The position numbers were made by a program, and so were the translations under genes. A stretch of DNA of 64,000 nt from Zygnema cylindricum (Eukaryota > Streptophyta > Zygnematophyceae > Zygnematales > Zygnemataceae), in the NCBI GenBank assembly GCA_037447655.1, contig JBBHKE010002911.1, positions 128,661-192,660 on the forward strand. The letters run 5' to 3'. Below, piece by piece: positions 24,015 to 36,629 of this stretch; the stretch's first letter is position 1; every line of letters starts with the position of its first letter. The notes below the pieces were generated by a model, which did not search any database, had not been told where the DNA came from, and worked only from the letters and a program-made list of their open reading frames with translations.

Positions 24015-24953
24015 ATGTCTACTTCTACTACTACTACTGCTCCTCCACCTACACCGGTGGTTGTAGAACAACAGGTTATGGGCCTCTCATCAAGTATTCC
24101 TATCTTTTCGGGGGATAAGTATGTTTACTGGGCGGATATGGTGGAAACACATTTTAAAAATGTCAATCTTTTAGATATCTTGGATGGTTCGCTGGATGAA
24201 TCTGATCCGTCATGGTCTAAGAAAAATACGCAAGCTCGTTCTATTCTGAAATTTTGTATATCTGAGGACTTAGCTATGTCTCGGATAAAGATGAAAAAAG
24301 CAATTGATATCTGGAAATCTCTTAATAGTGATTATGAAAAGGCCAATGTCCAAGAAGAGCTTCTATTGGCTGGAAAAATTTGGGACTATAAGTACACTGG
24401 CGGTACAATGGCTGAATATTCTAACAAAGTTCGTATCTTTGTAGATGCACATGCTTGTGCATGTGGGGTGTTTCCTCCTTTTCAACAGGCGGCATTGCTC
24501 ATGAGGGGTCTCCCTCGTAGTATGAAAGGAGCATCTGACATGCTCAAACAAAAAGATAAAGCTAGCTGGACTTTACAGTTAGCCATCAATATTTTACTAG
24601 AGGAGGAAGTTACATCTAATATTCTCAATGTTGAGCAAGTACAGGCTTTTAATTCAGACTTTGAGAGAAAATGACAGTTTAATGAGCAAAAAAATCACTA
24701 TAATCAGTTCAGAAATTTTAATCAAGGTGGAAATAGTCAATCGAACAATGCGTGCTTTTATTGTAGTGAGAGAGGTCATGGATACAAATTTTGTCCTAAG
24801 CTTAAAAAAGCTAACGATACAGGTTTATACCGGCCGGGATGGCAACAAAGCCAGTTTTACAAAGGCTTCACGGGGACTACACCTCGTGGAAATGCACTAT
24901 TTTCGGCTTCTTCGTCTCTCCAAAACAAGAATTTGACGGTTTCTACGGAGTAG
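24015..24953 (+). pseudogene. Gag (capsid and zinc knuckle), element 2
   Basis: The ATG at 24015 lies in the LTR, and the first 19-20 residues (Thr/Pro-rich, ending VVVEQQ) come from LTR sequence. The capsid region follows, with FSGDKYVYWADMVETHF and KIWDYKYTGGTMAEYS. A TGA at 24672-24674 ends the frame where relatives have a sense codon. In the same frame beyond it is a zinc knuckle of CX2CX4HX4C form (CFYCSERGHGYKFC, 24753-24794), and the frame finally stops at 24951. Gag packages the RNA into virus-like particles in the cytoplasm. As it stands it would give a knuckle-less capsid of 219 residues. Confidence 0.88.
24074..24084 (+). other. Primer-binding site of element 2 (half-tRNA-Met type)
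   Basis: GGTTATGGGCC begins at the first base after the LTR. It is complementary to the anticodon arm of initiator tRNA-Met (GGCCCAUAACC), not to a tRNA 3' end. Drosophila copia is primed from this same region by a cleaved tRNA. The site is also read as gag codons for V-M-G. Confidence 0.85.
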
Positions 24954-25147
24954 ATACGGATCTATTCGCTATGGCGGCTGCAATGGAGGGCGCGAAGGAC
25001 CCCGGATGGATAATGGATACAGGAGCGTCAGCCCACATGTGCTGGAACAAGGCCATCTTCAAAAATTTGAAAGCAACGCCGGAGAAAAATATTTATTATG
25101 CTTGTGGAATGAGTGTCCAAACTCGTGCTGTGGGGGATGTGTCATAA
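24953..25147 (+). pseudogene. Protease, element 2
   Basis: In a different frame from gag (a small indel near 24945), with DLFAMAAAMEGAKD and then WIMDTGASAHMCWNK. DTGA at 25016-25027 is the aspartic protease active site and is intact. The frame ends at a TAA (25145-25147) in GDVS-stop, where elements 3 and 4 read on. The same frame resumes at once into integrase. The protease would cleave the Gag-Pol polyprotein if expressed. Confidence 0.85.
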
Positions 25148-26320
25148 CTAGTTGATGTAGAAGGACAAGCAATTGAAAGGACTCTTCACAATGTCTTATT
25201 TGTGCCTGACTTTAAGAAAAATCTGTTTTCTACGTCGTTGGTAGAGAGCAAAGGCTTTGAGGTTAATTTGAAAAATGGTTGGCAGGTTGTTAGCAAAAAT
25301 AGCAAGGTTGTGGTTATAGCTACTAGAGATAGTAGCAAGATGTATCGCATGGATATGGCTAATACCAAGGAGAATGATGTTCTGTACTCTGGTATTTTGC
25401 ACTCAGATGAGTTGTGGCATAAAAGATTAGGCCATGTAAACTATGATAGTTTGAAGAAAATGGTCCTTGCTGGAAAAATAGAGGGTGTATCAATCACAGA
25501 TGAGCCGGTCAAAACTTGCGATGGTTGCGCTTTAGGCAAAATCCAGAAATTGCCATTTCCTAAAGAGTCTGAGCATCGGTCAACGAAACTTTTACAACAA
25601 ATTCATTCGGATGTCTTTGGTCCGGCGAAGGTTCCATCTGCCGGAGGGATGAAATACATGGTCACCTTCACAGATGATTTCTCCAGGTTTACGAAAGTTT
25701 ACTTCATGAAGGAGAAGAGTGAAGTATTTGGTCACTTGAAACACTATAAAGCATGGGCTGAAAAACTTCATAATTCATCTATTCTACAGCTCAGATCGGA
25801 CAATGGTGGTGAATATACATCGAAAGAATTTAAAACCTTTTTACTTGAGGAAGGCATTAGTCATCTATTGACTGTTCCATATTCACCAAAACAAAATGGG
25901 GTGTCGGAAAGACTGAATAGAACTCTCACGGAAAGCTCTAGGTCTATGCTCGCAGATAAAAATGTGGATCCGAAATTCTGGGCTGAGGCTCTAAATTGTG
26001 CAGTGTATATTAAAAGTAGGATAGGATCAAGATTGGTAGAAACAACTCCTTACGAAATCTGGACAGGTAGCAAACCAGATGTTAGCCATTTCAAGGTCTT
26101 TGGTAGTCAATGCTTTTTATTAGATACGTCTACAGATAGATGGAAAATGGAACCAAAAGGATTACCGGGTATTCTGTTAGGATATGATGATCACTCAAAA
26201 GGTTATAGAGTCTTTGTCTTTGAAAGGCAGAAAAATTATTGTAGCTAGAAACATCATTGTTAAGGATGAACTAGACTCCATAGATTTATTTCAAATGACA
26301 AAGCAGCAAAAGCAACAAAA
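25148..26320 (+). pseudogene. Integrase, element 2
   Basis: One open frame up to 26248. The HHCC zinc domain is intact (LWHKRLGH, then CDGC). The core has Asp in IHSDVFGP (25607-25609), Asp in RSDNGGEY (25799-25801) and Glu in NGVSERLN (25907-25909), so the catalytic triad is complete. The GYDDHSKGYRVF region follows. A frameshift at about 26235 moves the IIVARNIIVKDE segment into another frame. This is the best preserved integrase in the window. It lacks a clean start because of the TAA just upstream. Confidence 0.9.
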
Positions 26321-26509
26321 AGTACAGTGTATGTCATCTTTGATTGCATGCAGGAAATTGTCCCACAGATTCCACAAACTCCGGTAATAACTCCGGAGTC
26401 AGACTCTCTCCATGTTCCTCACCAACTTCGGGTCCAGACGGACCAAGAGCAGTTAATACAGACAGATCGCAACCAACGCAATCCGCAAGACACGGATCGC
26501 AACCAGCGC

Positions 26510-26550
26510 AATACCTTATAGACAGATAGTATGAAGCTTAATATATTTCA
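26510..26550 (+). other. Reverse transcriptase deletion junction, element 2
   Basis: Text from the integrase-RT linker (CAACCAGCGCAAT) joins directly to ACCTTATAGACAGATAGT, which in element 3 lies about 1020 bp further on (46047 against 47067). AAT is shared by both edges, suggesting a microhomology join. The whole YVDD-bearing palm is lost. Confidence 0.8.
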
Positions 26551-27170
26551 TGAACTGTACCCGTCCTGACATTGCTGCAGCAGTCGGGGTACTGAGCAGG
26601 AGTCTAGAAAATCCGAGAAAATCTGATCTTGATGCAGCAAAGAGATTCTTACGATATTTGGCAGGAACTAAAGATCTCAAACACACTCTAGGCGGAGGAG
26701 AAGTCAAGCTGCAAACATGGAGTGATACAAGCTATGGCGACATGCCAAGCCGGAAATTCACCACGGGATTCGTTCTACAAATTGGGAACGGTACTTGCTG
26801 CTGGAGCAGCAAACTTCAAAAGGTGACAGCGTAGTCGACAATGGAGTCAGAATATATGGCAGCAAGCTCGACCCTCAAAGAACTCTTATGGGTAAAATCC
26901 ATATTACAAGAACTAGGATACATGCAAGTTGGTCCACAGGTGATCTGGTGTGATAACCAGGCTGCCATTGCCATTGCTTCTAACCCGAGTCATCACTTCA
27001 AAAGCAAGCACATGGATGTACGATTACACTTTGTAAGACAAAAAGTGTTCTTTAGAGTGCTTAAATTATGTTATTTGCCAGATGCAAAAATGATTGCTGA
27101 TATGCTCACTAAAGCCCTTCCTGCTCCTAAGCTGAAGTATTGTAGGGACGCAGTGGGATTAAGCGAATAG
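26550..27170 (+). pseudogene. RT tail and RNase H, element 2
   Basis: One frame with a single TAG at 26832-26834 (in KVTA-stop-STMES). It starts at MNCTRPDIA, the end of the polymerase connection, and carries the RNase H residues in TWSDTSYGD, MESEYMA and WCDNQAA. It ends KALPAPKLKYCRDAVGLSE, as in elements 3 and 4. RNase H degrades the RNA strand of the RNA-DNA hybrid. Without the polymerase it has no role in its own element. Confidence 0.88.
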
Positions 27171-27313
27171 TTGAATTGCAACACTGCTATACTGCCACTC
27201 TGCGATAATTCCACCATTGTGAGGTAGTGGGATTGGGTGACTTGCTAATTGCTATATTGCTATGCTGCGATGCTGCGCTAGTTTATCACCGCAGCTGCGC
27301 CAGGATACTGAGT
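27171..27313 (+). other. 3' untranslated region of element 2
   Basis: Non-coding stretch between the pol stop and the purine tract, with many CTGCTATACTGC and GCTGCG words related to the LTR repeats. No other feature seen. Confidence 0.6.
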
Positions 27314-27330
27314 CTAAAGCTTAAGGAGAG
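27314..27330 (+). other. Polypurine tract of element 2
   Basis: CTAAAGCTTAAGGAGAG lies directly before the TGTTGTC start of the 3' LTR. Confidence 0.8.
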
Positions 27331-28138
27331 TGTTGTCTTTTTGGAAAGCTTTCAATCTTAGAGCAGCGCAGCTGCTTTACAGACAAAGCAGCGCAGCTGC
27401 TATACAGACAAAGCAGCGCAGCTGCTATATAGATAGAGCAGCGCAGCTGCTATACAACAGAGCAGCGCAGCTGCTATACAGCAGCGCATCTGCTATACAG
27501 CAGAGCAGGTGCTATATAGCAGAGCAGTTGCTATACAGCAGAGCATCGCAGCAACAGAGCAGCGCAGCAGTGAAGCTGCAACACAGACAGGACAAGGCAA
27601 CCATTATTATATTTGATATTGTCCGTACGGACAACGCAACGTGTGATATTCTTAATGTGATTCTGTACAGGATAGAGCAACTGCGATAGATATGATTCTA
27701 GTTAGCTTAGTGATAGCTCAGTGGTAGCTTAGTGATAGCTCAATGGTAGCTTGACAGATTAGTGGTAGCTTGGTGGTTTGATGTACCTCTCAAGTACACT
27801 GGTGTTGCCAGTTCAACACAAGTATAAGACTTAGGACTCATAACATATTATGTATCCAGACTTCCAAGTAGTAAAACTGCACACAATTTTTGGGAAACTT
27901 CTGAGTATTATATCTTGAGTGTTGTCAGGTCAATTGTGCTATAACTTTGGGAGTTATCAGTGTTTATGCTACTTTATATTCTGATAGAGTTTTGTGAGGT
28001 TTGGATGCTTGTATAAGAATTGGTGAGCACTTAAGAACAGCTGTTTGGTAGGATTTTTGATAGCTTCTGAGAGTGTATCATGTCTACTTCTACTACTACT
28101 GCTGCTCCTCCACCTGCACCGATGGTTGTAGAACAACA
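27331..28138 (+). repeat. 3' LTR of element 2
   Basis: 808 bp, same start and end as the 5' LTR. It includes the gag ATG (28080) and ends GAACAACA before the GCGAT duplication. Confidence 0.92.
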
Positions 28139-28145
28139 GCGATAA
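28080..28145 (+). pseudogene. Gag start duplicated in the 3' LTR of element 2
   Basis: ATG plus 20 open codons (MSTSTTTAAPPPAPM, then VVEQQR) and a TAA formed by the target duplication and satellite. It is an unavoidable by-product of an LTR that contains the gag start. No function is claimed. Confidence 0.6.
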
Positions 28146-28889
28146 CCTAACTTATAGAATTTGTTAGCGATAACAAGAATTGTTATGTAAAATACACAAA
28201 CAGTTAGCGATAACAAGAATTTGTTACCTAACTTACACAAGCAGTTAGCGATAACAAGAATTGTTATCTAAATTACACAAACTTTTAGCGATAACAAAAA
28301 CTGTTACCTAAATTACACAAACAGTTAGTGATAACAAGAATTGTAACCTAAATTATAAAAACAGTTAGCGATAACAGGAATTATTATCTAAATTACACAA
28401 ATAGTTTGCGCTAACAGGAATTGTAACCGAACTTACACAAACTGTTAGCGATAACAGGAATTGTTACCTAAATTACACAAATAGTTTGCGATAACAAGAA
28501 TTGTTATCTAAATTACACAAATTGTTAGCGATAACAATAATTGTTACCTAAAATACACAAATAGTTAGCAATAACAGAAATTGTTATCTAAATTACACAA
28601 ATTGTTTGCGCTAACAAGAATTGTAACCGAACTTACACAAACTGTTAGCGATATTTGGAATTGTTATCTAAATTACACAAATTGTTAGCGACAACAGTAA
28701 TTGTTATCTAAATTACACAAACTGTTAGCGATAACAAGAATTGTTACCTAAATTACACAAATAGTTAGCAATAACTAGAATTGTTACCTAACTTACACAA
28801 ACTATTAGCGATAACTGGAATTGTTATCTAAATTACACAAATTGTTAGCGATAGCAGGAATTGTTTTCTAAATTACACAAACTGTTAGC

Positions 28890-31800
28890 GATAACAAGAA
28901 TTGTTACCTAAAATACACAAACAGTTAGCGATACTAGGAATTGTTACCTAACACAAACTATTAGCGATAACAAGAATTGTTAATTAAATTACACAAATTG
29001 TTAGCAATATCAAGAATTGTTATCTAAATTACACAAACTGTTAGCGATAAAAAGAATTGTAACCTAACTTACACAAAGAGTTAGCGCTAACATGAATTGT
29101 TATCTATATTACACAAACTGTTAGCGATAACAATAATTGTTGCCTTAATTACACTAACACTTAGCGCTAACAGGAATTGTTATCTATATTACACAAACTG
29201 TTAGCGATAACAATAATTGTTACCTAAAAGACACAAATAGTTAGCGATAACAGGAATTGTTATCTAAATTACACAAATTGTTTGCCCTAACAGGAATTGT
29301 AACCGAACTTACACAAACTTTTAGCGATAACAGGAATTTGTTACCTAACTTAAACAAGCCGTTAGCGATAAAAAGAATTGTTTTCTAAATAACACAAATT
29401 TTTAGCGATTACAAAAATTGTTACATAAATTACACAAACAGTTAGTGATAACTGGAATTGTTACCTAAATTACAAAAACAATTAGCGATAACAGGAATTG
29501 TTATCTAAATTACACAAACTGTTAACGATAACAAGAACTGTTACCAAAAATACACAAACAGTTAGCAATAACAGGATTGTTACCTAACACAAACTGTAAG
29601 CGATAACAAAATTGTAAATTAAATTACACAAATTGTTAGCCATATCAAGAATTGTTATCTAAATTACACAAACTGTTAACGATAAAAAGAATTGTAACCT
29701 AACTTACACAAACAGTTAGCGCTAACAGGAATTGTTATCTATATTACACAAACTGTTAGCGATAACAATAATTGTTACCTAAATTACACAAACACTTAGC
29801 GCTAACAGGAATTGTTATCTATATTACACATACTGTTAGCGATAACAATAATTGTTACCTAAATTACACACTGTTAGCAATAACAGGAATTGTTACATCA
29901 ATTTATATATTGTTTGTGCTAATAGGAATTGTTACCTAACTTACACAAACTGTTAGCGATAACTGGAATTGTTATCTAAATTACACAAATTGTTAGCGAT
30001 AACAGGAATTGATATCTAAATTACACAAACTGTTAGCGATAACAAGAATTATTACCTAAGTTACACAAATAGTTAGCGATAACAACAATTGTAATCTAAA
30101 TTACACAAACTGTTAGCAATAACAAGAATTGTTACCTAAATTACACAAACAGTTAGCGATAACAAGAATTTGTTACCTAAATTACAAAGACAGTTAGCGA
30201 TAACAGGAATTGTTATCTTAATTACACAAATTGTTTGCGCTAACAAAATTTTTAACCGAATTTACACAAACTGTTAGTGATTAGAGGAATTGTTACCTAA
30301 ATTACACAAATTGTTAGCACTACCAAGAATTGTTAACTAACTTACACAAACTTTAAGCGATAACAAAAATTGTTACCTAAATTACACAAACCGTTAGCGT
30401 AAACAAGAATTGTTATCTAAATTACACAAACTGTTATCGATATTAGGAATTGCTACCTAAATTTCTCAAATAGTTAGCGATATAAAGAATTTTTATCTAA
30501 ATTACACAAACTGTTAGCGATAAAAAGAATTCTAACCTAACTTACACAAATTGTTAGCAATAACAATAATTGTTACCTAAATTACACAAAGAGTTATCGA
30601 TAACATGAATTATTATCTAAATTACACAAACTGTTTGCACTAACATGAATTGTTACCTAAAGTACATAAAGTGGTAGCGATAACCTAACTTACAGAAATT
30701 GTTAGCGATAACAAGAATTATTATCTAACTTTGACAAACTGTTAGCTCTAACAAGAATGGTTATTTAACTTACACAAACTGTTAGCGATAAGAAGAATTG
30801 TTACCTAAATTACACAAACTGTTAGCGATAACAAAAATTGTTACATAAAATACACAAACAGTTAGCGATAACAGGAATTTGTTACCTAACTTACACAAGC
30901 AGTTAGCGATAACAAGAATTGTTATCTAAATTACACAAACTTTTAGCGATAACAAAAATTGTTACCTAAATTACACAAATAGTTAGTGATAACAAGAATT
31001 GTTACCTAAATTACAAAAACAATTAGCGATAACAAGAATTGTTACCTAAAATACACAAACAGTTAGCTATACCAGGAATTGTTACCTAACACAAACTATT
31101 AGCGATAACAAGAATTGTTAATTAACTTACACAAATTGTTAGCAATATCAAGAATTGTTATCTAAATTACACAAACTGTTAGCGATAAAAAGAATTGTAA
31201 CCTAACTTACACAAACAGTTAGCGCTAACAGGAATTGTTATCTATATTACACAAATTGTTAGCGATAACAATAATTGTTGCCTAAATTACACAAACAATT
31301 AGCGCTAACAGAAATTGTTATCTATATTACACAAACTGTTAGCGATAACAATAATTGTTACCTAAAATACACAAATAGTTAGCGATAACAGGAATTGTTA
31401 TCTAAATTACACAAATTGCTTGCGCTAACACGAATTGTAACCGAACTTACACAAACTTTTAGCGATAACAAGAATTTGTTACCTAACTTACACAAGCAGT
31501 TAGAGATAACAAGAATTGTTATCTAAATTACACAAACTTTTAGCGATAACAAAAATTATTACCTAAATTACACAAACAGTTAGTGATACCTGGAACTGTT
31601 ACCTAAATTACAAAAACAATTAGAGATAACAAGAATTGTTATCTAATTTACACAAACTGTTAGCGATAACAAGAATTGTTACCTAAAATACACAAACAAT
31701 TAGCAATAACAGGAATTCTTACGTAACACAAACTGTAAGCGATAACAAGAATTGTTAATTAAATTACACAAATTGTTAGCCATATGAAGAATTGTTATCT

Positions 31801-32060
31801 AAATTACACAAACTCTTAACAATAAAAAGAATTGTAACCTAACTTACACAAACAGTTAGCGCTAACAGAAATTGTTATCTATATTACACAAACTGTTAGC
31901 GATAACAATAATTGTTACATAAATTACACAAACACTTAGCGCTAACAGGAATTGTTATCTTTATTACACAAACTGTTAGCGATAACAATAAGTGTTACCT
32001 AAATTACACACTGTTAGCGATAACAGGAATTGTTACATCAATTTATATATTGTTTGTGCA
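28890..32060 (-). repeat. Long duplication in array D, offset 2140 bp
   Basis: The unusual run TGTTACATCAATTTATATAT is at 29891 and 32031, and the preceding series (ACCTAACACAAACTATTAG, ATATCAAG, repeated GCGCTAACAGG with CTATATTACAC) matches in the same order. A shorter related copy has TGTTACATCA at 32824 and a more distant one near 34766. Confidence 0.78.
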
Positions 32061-35000
32061 AATAGGAATTGTTACCTAACTTACACAAATTGTTAGCGAT
32101 AACTAGAATTGTTATCTAAATATCACAAATTGTTAGGGATAACAAGAATTGTTATCTAAATTATACAAACAGTTAGCGATAACAAGAATTGTTATCTAAA
32201 TTACACAAACTGTTAGCGATAACAAGAATTGTTACCTAAAATACACAAACAGTTAGCGATAACAGGAATTTGTTACCTTACTTACACAAGCAGTTAGCGA
32301 TAACAAGAATTGTTATCTAAATTACACAAACTTTTAGCAATAACAAAAACTGTTACCTAAATTACACATCAGTTAGTGATAACAAGAATTGTTACCTAAA
32401 TTACAAAAACAGTTAGAGATAACAGGAATTGTTATCTAAATAACACAAACTGTTAGCGATAACAAGAATTGTTACCTAAATTACACAAACAGTTAGCGAT
32501 AACAGGAATTGTTACCTAATACAAACTATTAGCGATAACAAGAATTGTTAATTAAATTACACAAATTGTTAGCGATATCAAGAACTGTTGTCTAAATTAA
32601 ACAAACTGTTAGCGATAAAAAGAATTGTAACTTAACTAACACAAACAGTTAGCGCTAACAGGAATTGTTATCTATATTACACAAATTGTTAGCGATAACA
32701 ATAATTGTAACCTAAATTACACAAACACTTAGCGCTAACAGGAATTGTTATCTATATTACACAAACTGTTAGCAATAACAATAATTGATACCTAAATTAC
32801 ACATTGTTAGCAATAAGAAGAATTGTTACATCAATTTACATATTGTTTGCGCTAATAGGAATTGTTACCTAACTTACACAAACTGTTAGCGATAACTAGA
32901 ATTGTTATCTAAATTACACAAATTGTTAGCGATAACAGGAATTGTTATCTAAATTACACAAACTGTTAGCGATAACAAGAATTGTAACCTAAATTACACA
33001 AATAGTTAGCGATAACAAGAATTGTTATCTAAATTTCACAAACTGTTAGCGATAACAAGAAATGTTACCTTAAATACACAAACTGTTAGCGATAACAAGA
33101 ATTGTTACCTAAATTACACAAATAGTAAGCGATAACAAGAATTGTTATCTAAATTACACAAACTGTTAGCGATAACAAAAATTGTTGCCTAAAATACACA
33201 AACATTTAGCGATAACAATAATTGTTACCTAAATGACACAAACAGTTAGCGCTAACAGGAATTGTTACCTAAATTACAAAAATTGTTAGCGATAACAAGA
33301 ATTGTTACCTCAAATACAAAATCAGTTAGCAATAACAAGAATTGTTATCTAAATTACACAAACTGTTAGCGATAACAAGAATTGTTACATAAAATACACA
33401 AACAGTTAGCGATAACAGAAATTGTTATCTAAATTACACAAATTGTTTGCGCTAACAGGAATTGTAACCGAAATTACACAAACTGTTAGCGATAACAACA
33501 ATTGATACCTAAATTACAGAAATTGTTAGAAATAATAAGAATTGTTACCTAAATTACACAAACTGTTAGCGATAACAGAAATTGTTATCTAAATTACACA
33601 AACTGTTTGTGCTTACAAGAATTGTTACCTAAAATACACAAAGTGGTAGCGATAACCTAACTTGCAGAAACTGTTAGCGATAACAAAAATTATTATCTAA
33701 CTTTCACAAACTGTTAGCTCTAACAAGAATGGTTATTTAACTTTCACAAACTGTTAGTGATAAGAAGAATTGTTGCCTAAATTACACAAACAGTTAGCGA
33801 TAACAGGAATTGTTATCTAAATTACACAAACTGTTAGCGATAACAAGAATTGTTACCTAAATTACACAAATAGATAGCGATAACAAGAATTGTTATCAAA
33901 ATTACACAAACAGTTAGCGATAACATGAATTGTTACCTAACTTACACAAACTATTAGCCATAACAAGAATTGTTACCTAAATTACACATTTAGTAAGCGA
34001 TAACAAGAATTGTTATCTAAATTACAGAAACTGTTAGCAATAACAATAATTGTTGCCTAAAATACACAAACAAGCAATGAGCCAACAGAACGTTACCCAA
34101 TTAAAACCGGCAATAAACAAAAAATTGCCACCTCAAATAATATACGTTTAGCAATAACATGAATTGTTATCTTAATTACACAAACTGTTAGCGATAACAC
34201 AAACTGTTACCTAAATTACAAAAATAGTTTGCGATAACAAGAATTGTTATCTAAATTACACAAACTGTTAGTGATAACACGAATTGTTACCCAAAATACA
34301 CAAACAGTTAGCGATAACAGGAATTGTTATCTAAATTACACAAATTGTTTGCGCTAATAGGAATTGTAACCGAACTTACACAAACTGTTAGCGATAACAG
34401 GAATTGTTATCTAAATTACAGAAATTGATAGCGATAACAAGAATTGTTACCTAAATTACACAAATAGTTAGCGATAACAAGAATTAATATCAAAATTACA
34501 CAAACTGTTAGTGATAACAAGAATCATTACCTAAAATACACAAACAGTTAGCGATAAGAGGAATTTGTTACCTAACTTACTTAAGCAGTTAAAGATAAAA
34601 AGAATTGTTATCTAAATTACACAAACTGTTAGTGATAACAATATTTGTTACCTAAATTACACAAACACTTAGCGCTAACAAGAATTGTTATCTATATTAC
34701 ACAAACTGTTAGCGATAACAATAATTGTTATCTAAATTACACACTGTTAGCGATAACAGGAATTGTTACATGAATTTCACATATTGTTTGTGCTTATAGG
34801 AATTGTTACCTAACTTACACAAACTGTTAGCGATAAGAACAATTGTTACCTAAATTACACAAATAGTTAGCGATAACAAGAATTGTTACCTAAATTACAC
34901 AAATAGTTAGTGATAACAAGAATTGTTATCTAAATTACACAAATTGTTAGGGATAACAGGAATTGTTATCTAAATTACACAAACTGTTAGCGATAAGAAG

Positions 35001-36629
35001 ATTGTTACCTAAATTACACAAATAGTTAGCTATAACAAGAATTGTTATCTAAATTACACAAAATGTAAGTGATAACAAGAATTGTTACCTAAAATACACA
35101 AACAGTTAGTGATAACAGGAATATGTTACCTAACTTACACAACCAGTTAGCGATAAGAAGAATTGTTATATAAATTACAGAAACTTTTAGCATAACAAAA
35201 ACTGTTACCTAAATTACAAAAATAGTTAGCGATAACATGAATTGATATCTAAATTACACAAACTGTTTGCGGTAACAGGAATTGTTACCTAAAGTACACA
35301 AAGTGGTAGCGATAACCTAACTTACAGAAACTGTTAGCGATAACAAGAATTATTATCTAACTTTCACAAACTGTTATCTCTAACAAGAATAATATTTAAC
35401 TTACACAAACCGTTAGCGATAAGAAGAATTGTTGCCTAAATTACACAAACAGTTAGCGATAACAGGAATTGTTATCTAAATTACACAAACTGTTAGCGAT
35501 AAGAAGAATTGTTACCTAAATTACACAAATAGATAACGATAACAAAAATTGTTATCTAAATTACACAAACTGTTAGCGATAACAAGAATTGTTACCTTAA
35601 ATACACAAACAGTTAGCGATAACAGGATTTGTGACCTAACTTACACAAAATAGCAGCGATAACAAGAATTGTTACCTAAATGACACAAACAGTTAGCGAT
35701 AACATGAATTGTTACCTAACTTACACAAACTGTTAGCGATAACAAGAATTGTTGCCTAAAATACACAAACAGTTAGCGATAACAAGAATTGTTACCTAAA
35801 TTTAAAAAAACAGTTAGCGATCACAAGAATTGTTACCTCAAATACAAAAACAGTTAGCAATAACAAGAATTGTTATCTAAATTACACAAACTGTTAGCGA
35901 TAACACGAAATTGTTACCTAAATTACAAAAATAGTTTGCGATAACAATAATTGTTATCTAAATTACACAAACTGTTAGCGATAACAAGAATTGTTACCTA
36001 AAATACACAAACAGTTAGCGATAACAGGAATTGTTATCTAAATTACACAAATTGTTTGCGCTAACATGAATTGTAACCGAACATACACAAACTTATAACG
36101 ATAACAGGAATTGATACCTAAATTACAGAAATTGTTAGCAATAACAAGAATTGTTACCTAAATTACAAAAACTGTTAGCGATAACAGAAATTGTTATCTA
36201 AATTAAAAAAACTGTTTGCGCTAACACGAATTGTTACCTAAAGTACACAAAGTGGTAGAGATAACCTAACTTACAGAAACTAATAGCGATAACAATAATT
36301 ATTATCTTACTTTCACAATTGTTAGCTCTAACAAGAATGGTTATTTACTTTCACAAACCGTTAGCGATAAGAAGAATTGTTACCTAAATTACACAAACAG
36401 TAAGTGATAACAGGAATTGTTATCTAAATTACACAAACTGTTAGCAATAACAAAATTGTTACCTAAATTACACAAATAGTTAGCGATAACAAGAATTGTT
36501 ACCTTAAATACACAAACAGTTAGCGATAACAGGATTTGTGACCTAACTTACACAAACTGTTAGCGATAACAAAAATTGTTACCTAAATGACACAAACAGT
36601 TAGCGATAACATAAATTGTTACCTAACTT

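Larger units (their letters stand above)
23271..24073 (+). repeat. 5' LTR of element 2
   Basis: 803 bp, TGTTGTCTTTTTGG to GTAGAACAACA. It contains a GCAGCTGC-rich tandem repeat (23301-23510), an 11-bp repeat block (23638-23712) and the gag ATG at 24015. The end is fixed by the 3' LTR, which stops at the same CAACA and is followed by the target duplication. Confidence 0.9.
23271..28138 (+). mobile_element. Copia element 2, RT-deleted, with target duplication
   Basis: 4868 bp, complete at both ends: LTRs at 23271-24073 and 27331-28138, primer site, purine tract, and 5-bp target duplication GCGAT at 23266-23270 and 28139-28143. Order inside is gag with zinc knuckle, protease, integrase, then RNase H. 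Most of reverse transcriptase is missing. Gag has a TGA, and there are a frameshift before protease, a TAA after protease and a frameshift after integrase. The two LTRs look very alike over most of their length, which suggests a fairly recent insertion. It is non-autonomous now. Confidence 0.92.
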
